NCBI GenBank assembly: GCA_049680185.1
Contig: JBAUHI010000027.1
Coordinates: 1 to 64,000, forward strand
Direction of reading: 5' to 3'
DNA: 64,000 bases
Source: CAMLHU01 sp049680185
GTDB taxonomy: Bacteria; Gemmatimonadota; Gemmatimonadetes; Gemmatimonadales; GWC2-71-9
In this document: piece by piece, positions 24,708 to 32,745 of the stretch
Numbering within the stretch: the stretch's first letter is position 1
Layout: the number at the start of each line of letters is the position of its first letter
Position numbers and translations under genes: made by a program
The notes under the pieces: model-generated
The model's database searches: none
The model's input: only the letters and a program-made list of their open reading frames with translations
What the model was told of the DNA's origin: nothing

Positions 24708-26579
24708 ATGACGAGCGTCGCCCCGACCGCGCCGTACACCGATCCGGATCTCGCACCTGCCCGCGCGATCCTCCAGCGCCACTTCGGCTATCCCGATCTT
24801 CGACCCACCCAGCGTCGGGTGGTGCGCTCGGTGCTGCGTGGCCGCGACACCCTCGCCATCCTCCCGACCGGGGGCGGGAAGTCGCTCTGTTTTCAGATCC
24901 CGGCGCTGGTCCTGCCGGGGTTCACGATCGTCGTCTCTCCCTTGATCGCACTGATGCAGGACCAGGTGGCCGCCCTCGCGCGCCACGGGATCCCGGCCGC
25001 GGCCCTCAACAGCACCTTGAAGGCCGAAGGCCAGGACGCGGTCCTCGATGCGGTCGCTTCGGGAGAGATGAAGCTCCTGTACACTTCTCCTGAACGTCTC
25101 GAACGACTCACCCACGATCTCGACCGGCGCGCGCTCCGACCGTCGCTCCTGGCGGTCGACGAGGCGCACTGCATCACCGAATGGGGCCACGATTTCCGCC
25201 CCGGCTTCCGTCGCCTGGCCCGGCTCCGCTGGCGACTCGGTGCGCCGCCGGTCGTTGCCCTCACCGGAAGCGCCACGCCAGAGGTCCGTGCCGACATCGC
25301 CGCCGCGCTCAAGCTCGGTGCCTGGAGCAAGCCCCGCGGCTTCGATCTCCATCTCGGCTCTTTCGATCGTCCCAATCTCTGGTTCGGCGCCGTCCGGGTC
25401 GCGAGTCGGACGGAGCGGTGGGCTGCGCTTCTCGCGTTGCTCAAGCGCGGCGACCGGATGGCGCTCGTCTATGCGCCCACCCGGAACGCGACCGAAGGGC
25501 TCAGTCGAGCGCTCGTCCGCGCCGGCATCAAGGCCGCGCCCTATCACGCCGGTCTCACCAAGACCGAGCGCTCCGAGGCGTTGGACCGATTCCTTGGTGA
25601 CGAGGTCGAAGTGGTCGTTGCCACCAGTGCCTTCGGGATGGGGATCGACAAGCCCGATGTCCGCCTCGTAGTGCACTGGACCATCCCGCCGACGCTCGAG
25701 AGCTACTACCAGGAGGCAGGGCGTGCTGGCCGAGATGGGGAGTTCGCCCGCTGCGTCCTGTTGGTCGGTGACGATGACGCCCGGCTGCATCGAGCCCAAC
25801 TCGACGTGACGTTCCCACCGCAACCACTGGTCGAGCGAGTCTGGCGGGAGCCACCACCCTGGCGGGGTGTCGCGGCCAACACGCTCGCTTCGATCGAGCG
25901 GCTCCGGCGCGAGCTCCACCCCGAACGCGGCGACGTGGATTGGCGTCCGGTGCTCCAACGCCGACACCGGACCTTGCAGCGCATCGCTGCCATGGACAAG
26001 TACGCGACGGGACGCGGATGCCGGCGGGCCCGGCTCCTGGAGTACTTCGGCGAAACGCTGAAGGGATGTACTGGCTGCGATTCCTGCCGCACCACCCCCG
26101 CCTTGCCCGGACTCGACGCAGCAGCGCGCCAGCGCTTCCAGTCGTTGCAACGCTGGCAGCGAGGTCTGGGTCGAGGCGCCATCGAACTGCTCGACGTCGG
26201 CGCCATCATGCGCCTGGCGACGGATCCGCCGACCTCCGCCACCTCGCTCGCCGATGTGCCGGGTGTCGGGCCGGTGGTGGCCGAGAGGTATGGCGGGCCG
26301 ATCCTCGATGCCCTTGGCACGGTGCCGGTCGGTCCAAGCACCGAACCATCCCCGGAACCCGCCGCCCGCGCCCTCCAGCAGTGGCGCGCCGACGTGGCCG
26401 CCCAGGCGGGCGCGCCGGCCTACTCCGTCGTCACCGACCGCGTGCTGGCCCGCATCGTCGAGCTCCGCCCCGCCAGCCGCGGCGAACTCGCCCGGATCGA
26501 GGGCGTCGGACCCAGGACACTCATCAAGCATGCCGAGGCGATCCTCAGTATTCTGGCCAGGGCCATGACGCCGGTGTGA
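24708..26579 (+). CDS. recQ: RecQ-type ATP-dependent DNA helicase
   Basis: The 623-residue helicase has RecQ motifs: LRPTQ motif 0, Walker A PTGGGKS (about 55-66), DEAH box with WGHDFRP, SATP motif III, SAFGMGIDKPDVR and QEAGRAGRDG. A RecQ zinc subdomain (GCRRARLLEYFGE, CTGCDSC) follows. Instead of a clear winged-helix RQC domain, there are two HRDC-like domains ending SLADVPGVGPVVAERYG and LARIEGVGPRTLIKHA. Deinococcus RecQ also has multiple HRDC domains. It should unwind 3'-tailed and branched DNA in recombination and repair. The upstream 125 bases separate it from the divergent kinase. Confidence 0.92.
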   Translation: MTSVAPTAPYTDPDLAPARAILQRHFGYPDLRPTQRRVVRSVLRGRDTLAILPTGGGKSLCFQIPALVLPGFTIVVSPLIALMQDQVAALARHGIPAAALNSTLKAEGQDAVLDAVASGEMKLLYTSPERLERLTHDLDRRALRPSLLAVDEAHCITEWGHDFRPGFRRLARLRWRLGAPPVVALTGSATPEVRADIAAALKLGAWSKPRGFDLHLGSFDRPNLWFGAVRVASRTERWAALLALLKRGDRMALVYAPTRNATEGLSRALVRAGIKAAPYHAGLTKTERSEALDRFLGDEVEVVVATSAFGMGIDKPDVRLVVHWTIPPTLESYYQEAGRAGRDGEFARCVLLVGDDDARLHRAQLDVTFPPQPLVERVWREPPPWRGVAANTLASIERLRRELHPERGDVDWRPVLQRRHRTLQRIAAMDKYATGRGCRRARLLEYFGETLKGCTGCDSCRTTPALPGLDAAARQRFQSLQRWQRGLGRGAIELLDVGAIMRLATDPPTSATSLADVPGVGPVVAERYGGPILDALGTVPVGPSTEPSPEPAARALQQWRADVAAQAGAPAYSVVTDRVLARIVELRPASRGELARIEGVGPRTLIKHAEAILSILARAMTPV

Positions 26580-26669
26580 CCGGTATGCACCACGGTCCGC
26601 TTATATTCGGTGCGTCCCTGCGGCCTCGTCCGCACTCTGATCCGCGCACCAGACTTTCGGCGGTCTTTC

Positions 26670-27890
26670 ATGGACGATGCGCTCTATTTCCTCGATCAAC
26701 ATCGCGAAGTGCGCGAGATGGTCCGCGAGTTCTCCCGGAAGGAGATCGCCCCGGTGGCCCGTGATCTCGACCGGACGGCGGAGTTCCCCTGGGAGAACAT
26801 CAAGAAGATGGGAGAACTCGGCCTCCTCGGCGTGCCGTGGAGCGAGGAGCTCGGTGGGGCAGGGATGGACCAGCTCAGTTACTACATCACCATCCACGAG
26901 ATGGCCAAGGTCGACGCAAGTCACGCGCTCACCATCAGCGCCCACACCAACCTGGGCACCTCGCCCATCGTCGATTTTGGCACCGACGCGCAGCGGCGTC
27001 AGTACGTGCCGCTCCTGGCATCGGGCAAGGTCCTGGGCGGGTTCGGGCTCACCGAGCCCGGCGCCGGCTCGGACGCCGGCGGCACCGCTACGACCGCGGT
27101 CGACAAGGGTGATCACTTCGTCCTGAATGGCAGCAAGCGATTCATCACCCACGCCGGCGTGGGCGAGGTGTTCGTCGCCACCGCTCGTACCTCACCGGGG
27201 CATGGCAGCCGAGGCATCACCAGTTTCATCGTCACCAAGGACACCGTGGACCTCGAGCGGTGTCGCGCCATAGGCGTCGGACACGCTCCCGAGTTGCCCA
27301 AGCACAAGGGTGTGCGGGCGGGGCGCAAAGAGGACAAGATGGGCTGGCGCGCCAGCGATACCCGCGAGCTCATCTTCGAGGACGCCATCGTCCCCAAGGA
27401 GAACGTCCTCGGCACGATGGGGGAGGGGTTCATCAACTTCCTCAAGACCCTCGACGGCGGGCGCATCGGGATCGCGGCGCTCTCGCTCGGGATCGCCGAG
27501 GGGGCGTATGAGGAGGCGCTGGCGTACGCGGGCACCCGGCGGCAGTTCGGGAAGTACATCGGGAGCTTTCAGGGGATCCACTTCCAGCTGGCAGATATGG
27601 CGCTCGAGATCGAGGCCGGGAAGCACCTGCTGTACCACGCGGCATGGCTCAAGACCCGCGGGCGTCCGTTCAAGACCGAGGCCGCGATGGCCAAGCTCTT
27701 CTGCTCCGAGCTGGCCATGCGGGTCACCACCAAGGCCGTGCAAGTGTTCGGCGGCTACGGATACACCACGGATTACCCGGTCGAACGGATGATGCGGGAC
27801 GCCAAGGTCTGCGAGATCGGCGAAGGCACCAGCGAGATCCAGCGGATGGTCATCGCCCGGGCGATCCTGGGCGAGGTCATCAACGGATGA
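26670..27890 (+). CDS. Acyl-CoA dehydrogenase
   Basis: The 406-residue flavoenzyme has the N-terminal helical domain, the FAD/acyl segment FGLTEPGAGSDAGG, and the C-terminal EIGEGTSEIQRMVIARA with the usual catalytic-base Glu of short/medium-chain dehydrogenases. A short insertion (about residues 212-232, charged) lies before the FED-type segment. It would supply the alpha,beta-dehydrogenation step for the acyl-CoA locus 5 kb upstream. I chose ATG 26670. An upstream in-frame start adds 20 unconserved residues. TATATT at 26602-26607 could be a -10 box, but no good -35 is at the right distance. Confidence 0.93.
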   Translation: MDDALYFLDQHREVREMVREFSRKEIAPVARDLDRTAEFPWENIKKMGELGLLGVPWSEELGGAGMDQLSYYITIHEMAKVDASHALTISAHTNLGTSPIVDFGTDAQRRQYVPLLASGKVLGGFGLTEPGAGSDAGGTATTAVDKGDHFVLNGSKRFITHAGVGEVFVATARTSPGHGSRGITSFIVTKDTVDLERCRAIGVGHAPELPKHKGVRAGRKEDKMGWRASDTRELIFEDAIVPKENVLGTMGEGFINFLKTLDGGRIGIAALSLGIAEGAYEEALAYAGTRRQFGKYIGSFQGIHFQLADMALEIEAGKHLLYHAAWLKTRGRPFKTEAAMAKLFCSELAMRVTTKAVQVFGGYGYTTDYPVERMMRDAKVCEIGEGTSEIQRMVIARAILGEVING

Positions 27891-28546
27891 CCGGAGATCC
27901 GGACGGCATCGTCCTGGGCATCCACATCGGGTCGGTCCGGGACGAGACGTTCGGTGGGAAGACGTTCACCACCGCCATCGACAAGCGGCCCGTGCAGGGC
28001 CCCGTCCAGATCGGCAAGCTCGGCATCCACCGCGACCAGCAGGCCGATGCGCGGCATCATGGTGGGCCCTCGCGGGCCCTCTGTTGTTACGTCCGTGCGC
28101 ACCAGGAGGCATGGGCCAGGGAATGGGATCGGCCGGTCGAGCCGGGGGCCTTCGGCGAGAACCTCACCCTGGGGGGGCTCGACGAATCGACCGTCCACAT
28201 CGGCGATCGATTTCGCGTTGGAACGGCCCTGATCGAGGTGACCTCCGCTCGTGGACCCTGTGCCACCCTGTCTGCTCGGCTCGGTGTGCCGGACATCGTG
28301 GCCCGTATCCGCATGAACGGCTGGACCGGCTGGTATTGTCGGGTGATCGACGAAGGGGCCGCGGCCGCCGGAATGCCCCTCGTCCTCGAGTACCGCGAGC
28401 CGGCCGGCATCTCCGTCCTCGAGGCCTACCGGATCAAGAAGGACAAGGGGGCTCCCACCGCGGTCGTCGAGCGGCTGCTGGCTGTCCCGGCGCTCTGCCC
28501 GGAATGGCGGGCCAGACTTGAAGCACGGATCGGATCGGGGGACTGA
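27887..28546 (+). CDS. MOSC-domain protein (YiiM-like)
   Basis: The 219-residue protein shows the MOSC beta-barrel features PVQGPVQIGKLGIHRDQQAD, GAFGENLTLGG and the conserved Cys in ARGPCATLSARLG. The C-terminus carries the helical 3-alpha extension typical of YiiM. MOSC proteins bind molybdenum cofactor and reduce N-hydroxylated compounds. The moaD-moaE-moaA genes 33 kb downstream make a Moco supply plausible. It overlaps the acyl-CoA dehydrogenase stop as ATGA. Confidence 0.85.
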   Translation: MTGDPDGIVLGIHIGSVRDETFGGKTFTTAIDKRPVQGPVQIGKLGIHRDQQADARHHGGPSRALCCYVRAHQEAWAREWDRPVEPGAFGENLTLGGLDESTVHIGDRFRVGTALIEVTSARGPCATLSARLGVPDIVARIRMNGWTGWYCRVIDEGAAAAGMPLVLEYREPAGISVLEAYRIKKDKGAPTAVVERLLAVPALCPEWRARLEARIGSGD

Positions 28547-28684
28547 AGGTCGGGCGGACAGGCGCACGGACGCACAGGCGCACCGACGCACAGACCCACC
28601 GATCATTCCCCCATCCGTCCATCCCACCAGGCATCCATCCGACCATCCACCCCTCCGACCTTCCGACCTTCCGACCCTCCACTA
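28547..28684. repeat. Low-complexity tract: GCGCACGGACGCAC and CCATCC/CCGACCTT runs
   Basis: After the MOSC stop comes a non-coding tract built of short imperfect units. First are GGCGCACGGACGCACA-like repeats, then CCATCCGTCCATCC, then three copies of CCGACCTT/CCGACCCT. It ends just before the -35 box of the RNase E/G promoter. No gene or stable reading frame is supported in it. Confidence 0.8.
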
Positions 28685-28713
28685 TTGCCGTAACCCCGCA
28701 CATTGCATATATT
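28685..28713 (+). promoter_or_regulatory. putative promoter of the RNase E/G gene
   Basis: TTGCCG at 28685-28690, a 17-bp spacer and TATATT at 28708-28713. The region stands out as AT-rich in a GC-rich neighbourhood. The same TTGCCG -35 with 17-bp spacing precedes secG. Confidence 0.6.
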
Positions 28714-28719
28714 TAGCTC

Positions 28720-29048
28720 GCCTATGAAGTCATTCCCACAGCGCCAGCGGTCTTCGTTCATCCTGTTGGGCACACGCGCCTTGCTGTGCTCCATGGATGG
28801 CGTATCCGTGTTGTGGCCGGGAATTCGGACCGGGCGAAATTCGATCACGAACGGCGGTCCCGTCGGGCAGTCCAGGGGTCGCGGCAGTATTGGTGGCGGG
28901 CGCGGGGTCATCCCCGGTCCGGCACTGGAAGGCAAGGGCCCGCTCCCGGGCCATAGGACAGCGGCTGGGCGCCTGGTGCAGTACGCCGGGTGGCCGCCGA
29001 CCCACATTTCTCAGGCCGCCCCAGCTGGGCCGGCCGAGGGTACAGCGC
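28720..29048 (+). promoter_or_regulatory. Long structured 5' leader of the RNase E/G mRNA
   Basis: About 330 bases lie between the predicted start site and the GTG at 29049. By eye several short hairpins can form, such as GGCCCG/CGGGCC (within 28936-28953), GGGG/CCCC around TCAT, and GAATT/AATTC. Open frames here do not resemble any protein I know. In E. coli the long rne leader mediates autoregulation by RNase E, so the same is a reasonable guess. I found no RNase P, tmRNA or SRP RNA signature. Confidence 0.4.
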
Positions 29049-31199
29049 GTGAAGCGCGAAATTCTGATCAATGGGACGCAGCGCGAGACGCGCGTCGCCA
29101 TCCTCGAGGACGACCGCCTTGTTGAGCTCCTGGTCGATCGTCCCGACAATCGCCGCATCGTCGGCGACATCTACCTTGGCAGGGTCGAGGCGGTCCTTCC
29201 CGGCATCCAGGCCGCCTTTGTCGATGTAGGGCTCGAAAAAAGCGCGTTCCTCCACGCATCGGACGTCCTCGAACCGGATGATGAACACGATCCGGACGAG
29301 GAGCCGTCGACGTCCGAATACCCGGTCGTCACCCCCGAAGTAGCCACCGTGGATATGGACCCTGGTCCGGTCGACGTCGACGAAGACGTTGACGGACCTC
29401 CTGTGGCCGAAGAGCGGGGGCCGGCTGCGGAGTCCGCGCAGGAGGCCGGTCCGGATGCTGGTGAAGAGCCGTCCAAGGGCGGCGGGCATCGTCGTTCCCG
29501 TCGTCGCCGTCGTCGGCGCCGGGGCAATGGTGCGACCGGTATCGAGGGCGAGAACGCGCAGGAGTCGGCTCCCGAGGACCTGCCTTCCGAGGGACCCGCC
29601 GCCGAGTACGTGCCGGTCGAGGAGCAGGTGGAGGAAGTAGTGCTGGAGCCCGCCGCCGAGCATGCGCCGGCGGAGGAGCTTGTGGAGGAAGCAGATCCGG
29701 AGCCCGAGGTCGAATTTGATGCGCCGGCCGTGGAGGAGATCGTCGCGGCCCAGGTCGATAAGGTCCGGGAGGTCGATGCGTCTGAGGCTGGTCGGTCGGA
29801 GGCCGTGACGGCGCCAGCGGGCGCACCATCCGTAAAGGGTCGGCGGCAGCGGGGCCGTGGTAATGGTCAGGGCCAGTCGACGGCGCAGCCGCAGAAGGAG
29901 CGCAGCGCACCGCCGCCAGCCCCTCGCCAACGCGAGGTGAGCCGTCGTGGCGTGGTGCCCAACATCGCCGACGTGGTCAAGAAGGGGGAGACGTTCCTGG
30001 TGCAGGTCACCAAGGAACCCATCAGCACCAAGGGGTGTCGGGTGACGAAGGTGATCTCCCTCCCCGGGCGCTTCCTGGTATACATGCCGTTCGCGTCCAA
30101 GGTGGGGGTGAGCCGGAAGATCGAGAGCCGGGATCAGCGCTCCAAGCTGCGCGACATGGTGTCCCGCCTGTTGCCGAAGGGCGAAGGCGGCGTCATCGTG
30201 CGGACCGTGGCGGAGGGGACCACCGAGGAGCATTTCAAGCGGGAGATCGACTCGCTCCTGCACCTCTGGAAGAAGATCAACAAAAAGATGCGCTTCGTGC
30301 GGGCACCGGCCCTCATCCAGCGCGAGACGAGCCTGACCCGCGGCATCATTCGTGACCTCTTCAGCGACAAGGTCGACGGGGTGTGGTGCGATTCGAAGGA
30401 ACTGCACCACGAGATCGAGCAGTACCTCGATCAGGTGGACCCCGAACTCAAGGACCGACTGCACCTCTACACCGGGGCCCAGCCGCTGTTCGAGAAGTTC
30501 GACATCGAACGTGAGATCAAGGACCTGTTCAAGGCGCGCTGCGAGCTCCCTAATGGCGGCTCGATCGTCATCCAGCCGACCGAGGCCCTGGTCTCGATCG
30601 ACGTCAACACCGGCCGCTATACCGGCAAGAAGGACCCGGAAAAGACCATCCTCCGCACCAATCTCGAGGCGGCGCGGGAGATCGCCCGGCAACTCCGCTT
30701 GCGGGACGTTGGCGGCATCATCGTCTGCGACTTCATCGACATGGAGACGCGTCAGAACCGGGAACGGGTGCTCAACGAGCTGCGGGCGCACCTGAGCCAT
30801 GACCGGGCGCGCACCAAGGCCCACGCGGTGTCCGAACTGGGCCTGATCGAGATGACCCGCCAACGGGTCCGCCCCTCGCTCTGGCAGTCGATGACCACCG
30901 ACTGCCCGACCTGTTCCGGCACCGGGCGCGTCCTGCGGCCAGAGGTCGTCGCTCGGCGCCTCGAGCGCTCCCTCCAGCGGGCAGGATATGAGCATCGGGA
31001 TCGCCAGCTGGCGGTCCGGCTGCACCCTGATGTGGCGCTCTACCTCCTCGAGGAGGAGCCCAAACTGGTGCAGGCGTTGGGGCGCCAGATCGGCATCGAG
31101 CTCGAGGTCCGGGACGATCCGATGATGCGCCTTGACGAGTTTCGGTTGATGAGCCGTCCTGCCGGCAGGGACGTGACCGAGCTGTACGCCGTGGCGTGA
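29049..31199 (+). CDS. rng: Ribonuclease E/G with disordered insertion in the S1 domain
   Basis: The 716-residue endoribonuclease starts MKREILINGT. S1 strands occupy about 36-76 and 303-345, separated by some 225 residues of acidic/Pro/Ala-rich sequence with an arginine run (residues 148-158) and a second basic patch (264-271). The catalytic core follows, with Asp518 (SIDVNTGRY) and Asp561 (DFIDMETRQN) as magnesium ligands, and the zinc link CPTCSGTG (Cys619, Cys622). It should cleave single-stranded AU-rich RNA and process rRNA. The in-frame extension back to 28797 is unconserved, so I use GTG 29049. Confidence 0.93.
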   Translation: MKREILINGTQRETRVAILEDDRLVELLVDRPDNRRIVGDIYLGRVEAVLPGIQAAFVDVGLEKSAFLHASDVLEPDDEHDPDEEPSTSEYPVVTPEVATVDMDPGPVDVDEDVDGPPVAEERGPAAESAQEAGPDAGEEPSKGGGHRRSRRRRRRRRGNGATGIEGENAQESAPEDLPSEGPAAEYVPVEEQVEEVVLEPAAEHAPAEELVEEADPEPEVEFDAPAVEEIVAAQVDKVREVDASEAGRSEAVTAPAGAPSVKGRRQRGRGNGQGQSTAQPQKERSAPPPAPRQREVSRRGVVPNIADVVKKGETFLVQVTKEPISTKGCRVTKVISLPGRFLVYMPFASKVGVSRKIESRDQRSKLRDMVSRLLPKGEGGVIVRTVAEGTTEEHFKREIDSLLHLWKKINKKMRFVRAPALIQRETSLTRGIIRDLFSDKVDGVWCDSKELHHEIEQYLDQVDPELKDRLHLYTGAQPLFEKFDIEREIKDLFKARCELPNGGSIVIQPTEALVSIDVNTGRYTGKKDPEKTILRTNLEAAREIARQLRLRDVGGIIVCDFIDMETRQNRERVLNELRAHLSHDRARTKAHAVSELGLIEMTRQRVRPSLWQSMTTDCPTCSGTGRVLRPEVVARRLERSLQRAGYEHRDRQLAVRLHPDVALYLLEEEPKLVQALGRQIGIELEVRDDPMMRLDEFRLMSRPAGRDVTELYAVA

Positions 31200-31211
31200 T
31201 ACTGCCGGGGG

Positions 31212-31305
31212 CTAGGTGTTAGGTGTGACGAGGCGCGAGTGCGGCCACCCGATCGCGACGGTGCATCGAAGGCCCGCTACCGACCCGGTCACACCTGACA
31301 CCTAG
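31212..31305. repeat. Long inverted repeat (18-bp arms) after the RNase E/G gene
   Basis: Arms at 31212-31229 and 31288-31305 (CTAGGTGTTAGGTGTGAC and its complement with one mismatch) flank 58 bases. The right arm continues into heptamer-like CACCTAG/TACCCAG/CACCTCG/TACCCGA units up to about 31329. No T-run follows. Confidence 0.75.
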
Positions 31306-31344
31306 TACCCAGCACCTCGTACCCGACACACCGGGCGTCGCGCC

Positions 31345-31373
31345 TTGACCTAACTCGTGCCCCCGGCTACTCT
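31345..31373 (+). promoter_or_regulatory. putative promoter of rplU-rpmA
   Basis: TTGACC at 31345-31350, 17-bp spacer, TACTCT at 31368-31373. A start near 31380 would leave a leader of about 34 bases before the rplU ATG. Confidence 0.6.
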
Positions 31374-31413
31374 TCCGGGCTTGCATCGTACTCCGCATTC
31401 GGGACAGGATCAC

Positions 31414-31728
31414 ATGTACGCGATCTTCCGGGCCCTGGGCAAGCAGTTCCGGGCCGAAACTGGAAAGACCCTTCGCCTGCCGCTGATGGACAAGCAGCCG
31501 GGCGACAAGATCGTCTTCGACGAAGTGCTCCTCTCCTCGGATGGCGAGACCATCAAGGCTGGCACGCCGTTGGTCAAGGGCGCCAAGGTCGAGGCCGAGG
31601 TCGTCGGCGACGTCAAGGGCGTGAAGCTCTACATCTTCAAGTTCAAGCGGCGGAAGAACTACCGCCGCAAGACCGGCCACCGCCAGAAGTACACTGACGT
31701 CAAGATCACCGGCCTCAAGCTGGGCTGA
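31414..31728 (+). CDS. rplU: 50S ribosomal protein L21
   Basis: The 104-residue protein begins MYAIFRALGKQ and ends with the basic YRRKTGHRQKYTDVKITGL region typical of L21, which binds 23S rRNA and L20. ATG 31414 is the family start. An in-frame extension upstream is not conserved. It is followed after 7 bases by rpmA, the normal pairing. Confidence 0.97.
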   Translation: MYAIFRALGKQFRAETGKTLRLPLMDKQPGDKIVFDEVLLSSDGETIKAGTPLVKGAKVEAEVVGDVKGVKLYIFKFKRRKNYRRKTGHRQKYTDVKITGLKLG

Positions 31729-31735
31729 GGATACC

Positions 31736-31999
31736 ATGGCACACAAGAAGGGCGTCGGCTCCAGCCGTAACGGCCGCAATTCGAACCCGCAGTTCCTCGG
31801 CGTCAAGCGTTTCGGGGGCGAGAAGGTCACCTCCGGGATGATCATCGTCCGGCAGCGGGGCACCAAGTTCCATGCGGGACGCAATGTCCGCCGCGCCACT
31901 GATGACACGCTCTTCTCGCTCATCGATGGGGTGGTCAAGTTCGAGCACAAGGACAAGATGCGGCGGAAGGTCTCGGTCTACCCCGTCGCCGCGAACTGA
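31736..31999 (+). CDS. rpmA: 50S ribosomal protein L27
   Basis: The 87-residue protein starts MAHKKGVGSSRNGRNS, with the glycine-rich flexible tail that reaches the peptidyl-transferase centre, and ends normally. There is no Firmicutes-type N-terminal presequence. It is co-transcribed with rplU and followed by a strong terminator. Confidence 0.98.
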   Translation: MAHKKGVGSSRNGRNSNPQFLGVKRFGGEKVTSGMIIVRQRGTKFHAGRNVRRATDDTLFSLIDGVVKFEHKDKMRRKVSVYPVAAN

Positions 32000-32018
32000 C
32001 CTTCCCGTTGTCGATCCA

Positions 32019-32049
32019 GGACGCCGGAGTAGCGGCGTCCTTTTCTTTT
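32019..32049 (+). terminator. Rho-independent terminator of rplU-rpmA
   Basis: GGACGCCG (32019-32026), loop GAGTAG, CGGCGTCC (32033-32040), then TTTTCTTTT. This is the clearest intrinsic terminator in the window. Confidence 0.9.
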
Positions 32050-32123
32050 GCCATTCGACTGTGCATTCTGAAACATCCCCATATCCGGAGCGTATGGTGA
32101 TGGGTCCTTCAGCGAGGTGACCG

Positions 32124-32456
32124 ATGGCGACATTCTTTGAGCGGGTGAACCAAGCGGTGGGCACCGCGGGCCGGAGGGCCCAGGCCGCCGTCGAGCAGAC
32201 CCGGCTCCGCATCGAACAGCAGCGGATGCGCGGCGAGCGGGATCATCGCCTGCGGGAGCTGGGGCAGCTGATCCACGGTGAGGGCCGCGGTACTCCCCCC
32301 GCGCCCGCCCGTCGGGACGAACTGATGGTCGCGATCGACAAGGCGCTCGCCGAGCTGGTCCGGATCGACAAGGAGATGGCCGCCACCAAGGGTGAGGTCG
32401 TCAGCGTGGAAGACACGCCTGCGCCACCGGCCAGCGAGACGCCGCACGAGGAGTAA
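32124..32456 (+). CDS. Small charged coiled-coil protein, unknown function
   Basis: A 110-residue protein I do not recognise. Residues 1-45 are rich in Arg, Glu and Gln (AAVEQTRLRIEQQRMRGERD) and probably helical. About residues 70-92 form a second helix, and the tail is Pro/Glu-rich. It has no signal peptide or membrane segment. The layout (short amphipathic N-terminus, long helices) resembles small stress or scaffold proteins, but no family can be named. AGGTGA lies just upstream of ATG. It stands alone after the rpmA terminator and before a hairpin array. Confidence 0.7.
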   Translation: MATFFERVNQAVGTAGRRAQAAVEQTRLRIEQQRMRGERDHRLRELGQLIHGEGRGTPPAPARRDELMVAIDKALAELVRIDKEMAATKGEVVSVEDTPAPPASETPHEE

Positions 32457-32465
32457 GGCAAGAGA

Positions 32466-32745
32466 AGACGCAACTCCGATCGCATCTGGATCTGCGTTTT
32501 CTCCTGCATGCTTCCGGTGAGGGGCCCGATAAGGGACAACGCAGCTCCGTTCGACCACGGGCCTGCGTGGTTTCGTGTTAGAGCATTGCCCGCGACGTCC
32601 GAGGAGACAACGCGATCCCATGTGCTGCCAGAGATGCGTTTTCTCCTGCATGCCTCCGGTGAGGGGCCCGATAAGGGACAACGCAGCTTCGTAGATACAC
32701 GGAGCTGCGTTGTCCCTTATCTCGTGCCCCGCGCTCGCCGCTAGA
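32466..32745. repeat. Four-unit hairpin array with exact 71-bp period
   Basis: Units begin with CGCA/CGCG at 32469, 32540, 32611 and 32682, exactly 71 bp apart. Each starts with a 28-base block CGC...TGCG able to fold on itself with different inner sequence. Units 1 and 3 then share an almost identical 43-base body (58-base match, two differences, at 32493-32550 and 32635-32692). Unit 4 is a perfect 19-bp inverted repeat (32670-32688 with 32703-32721). It lies between convergent genes and may end transcription in both directions, but its regularity exceeds that of a terminator. Confidence 0.85.

Noticed and set aside
28720..29048. RNase P RNA, tmRNA, 6S or SRP RNA gene
   Set aside because: None of their conserved core sequences could be found. 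The region is better explained as an mRNA leader.
28797..29048. N-terminal extension of RNase E/G starting at 28797
   Set aside because: The extra 84 residues are compositionally odd and unlike the family start MKREILIN.
28908..31025. 705-residue open frame antisense to the RNase E/G gene
   Set aside because: It has no recognisable motifs and mirrors the high-GC codon bias of rng on the opposite strand.
32466..32745. CRISPR array
   Set aside because: The units alternate in body sequence, the variable part is palindromic and there are no cas genes in the window.
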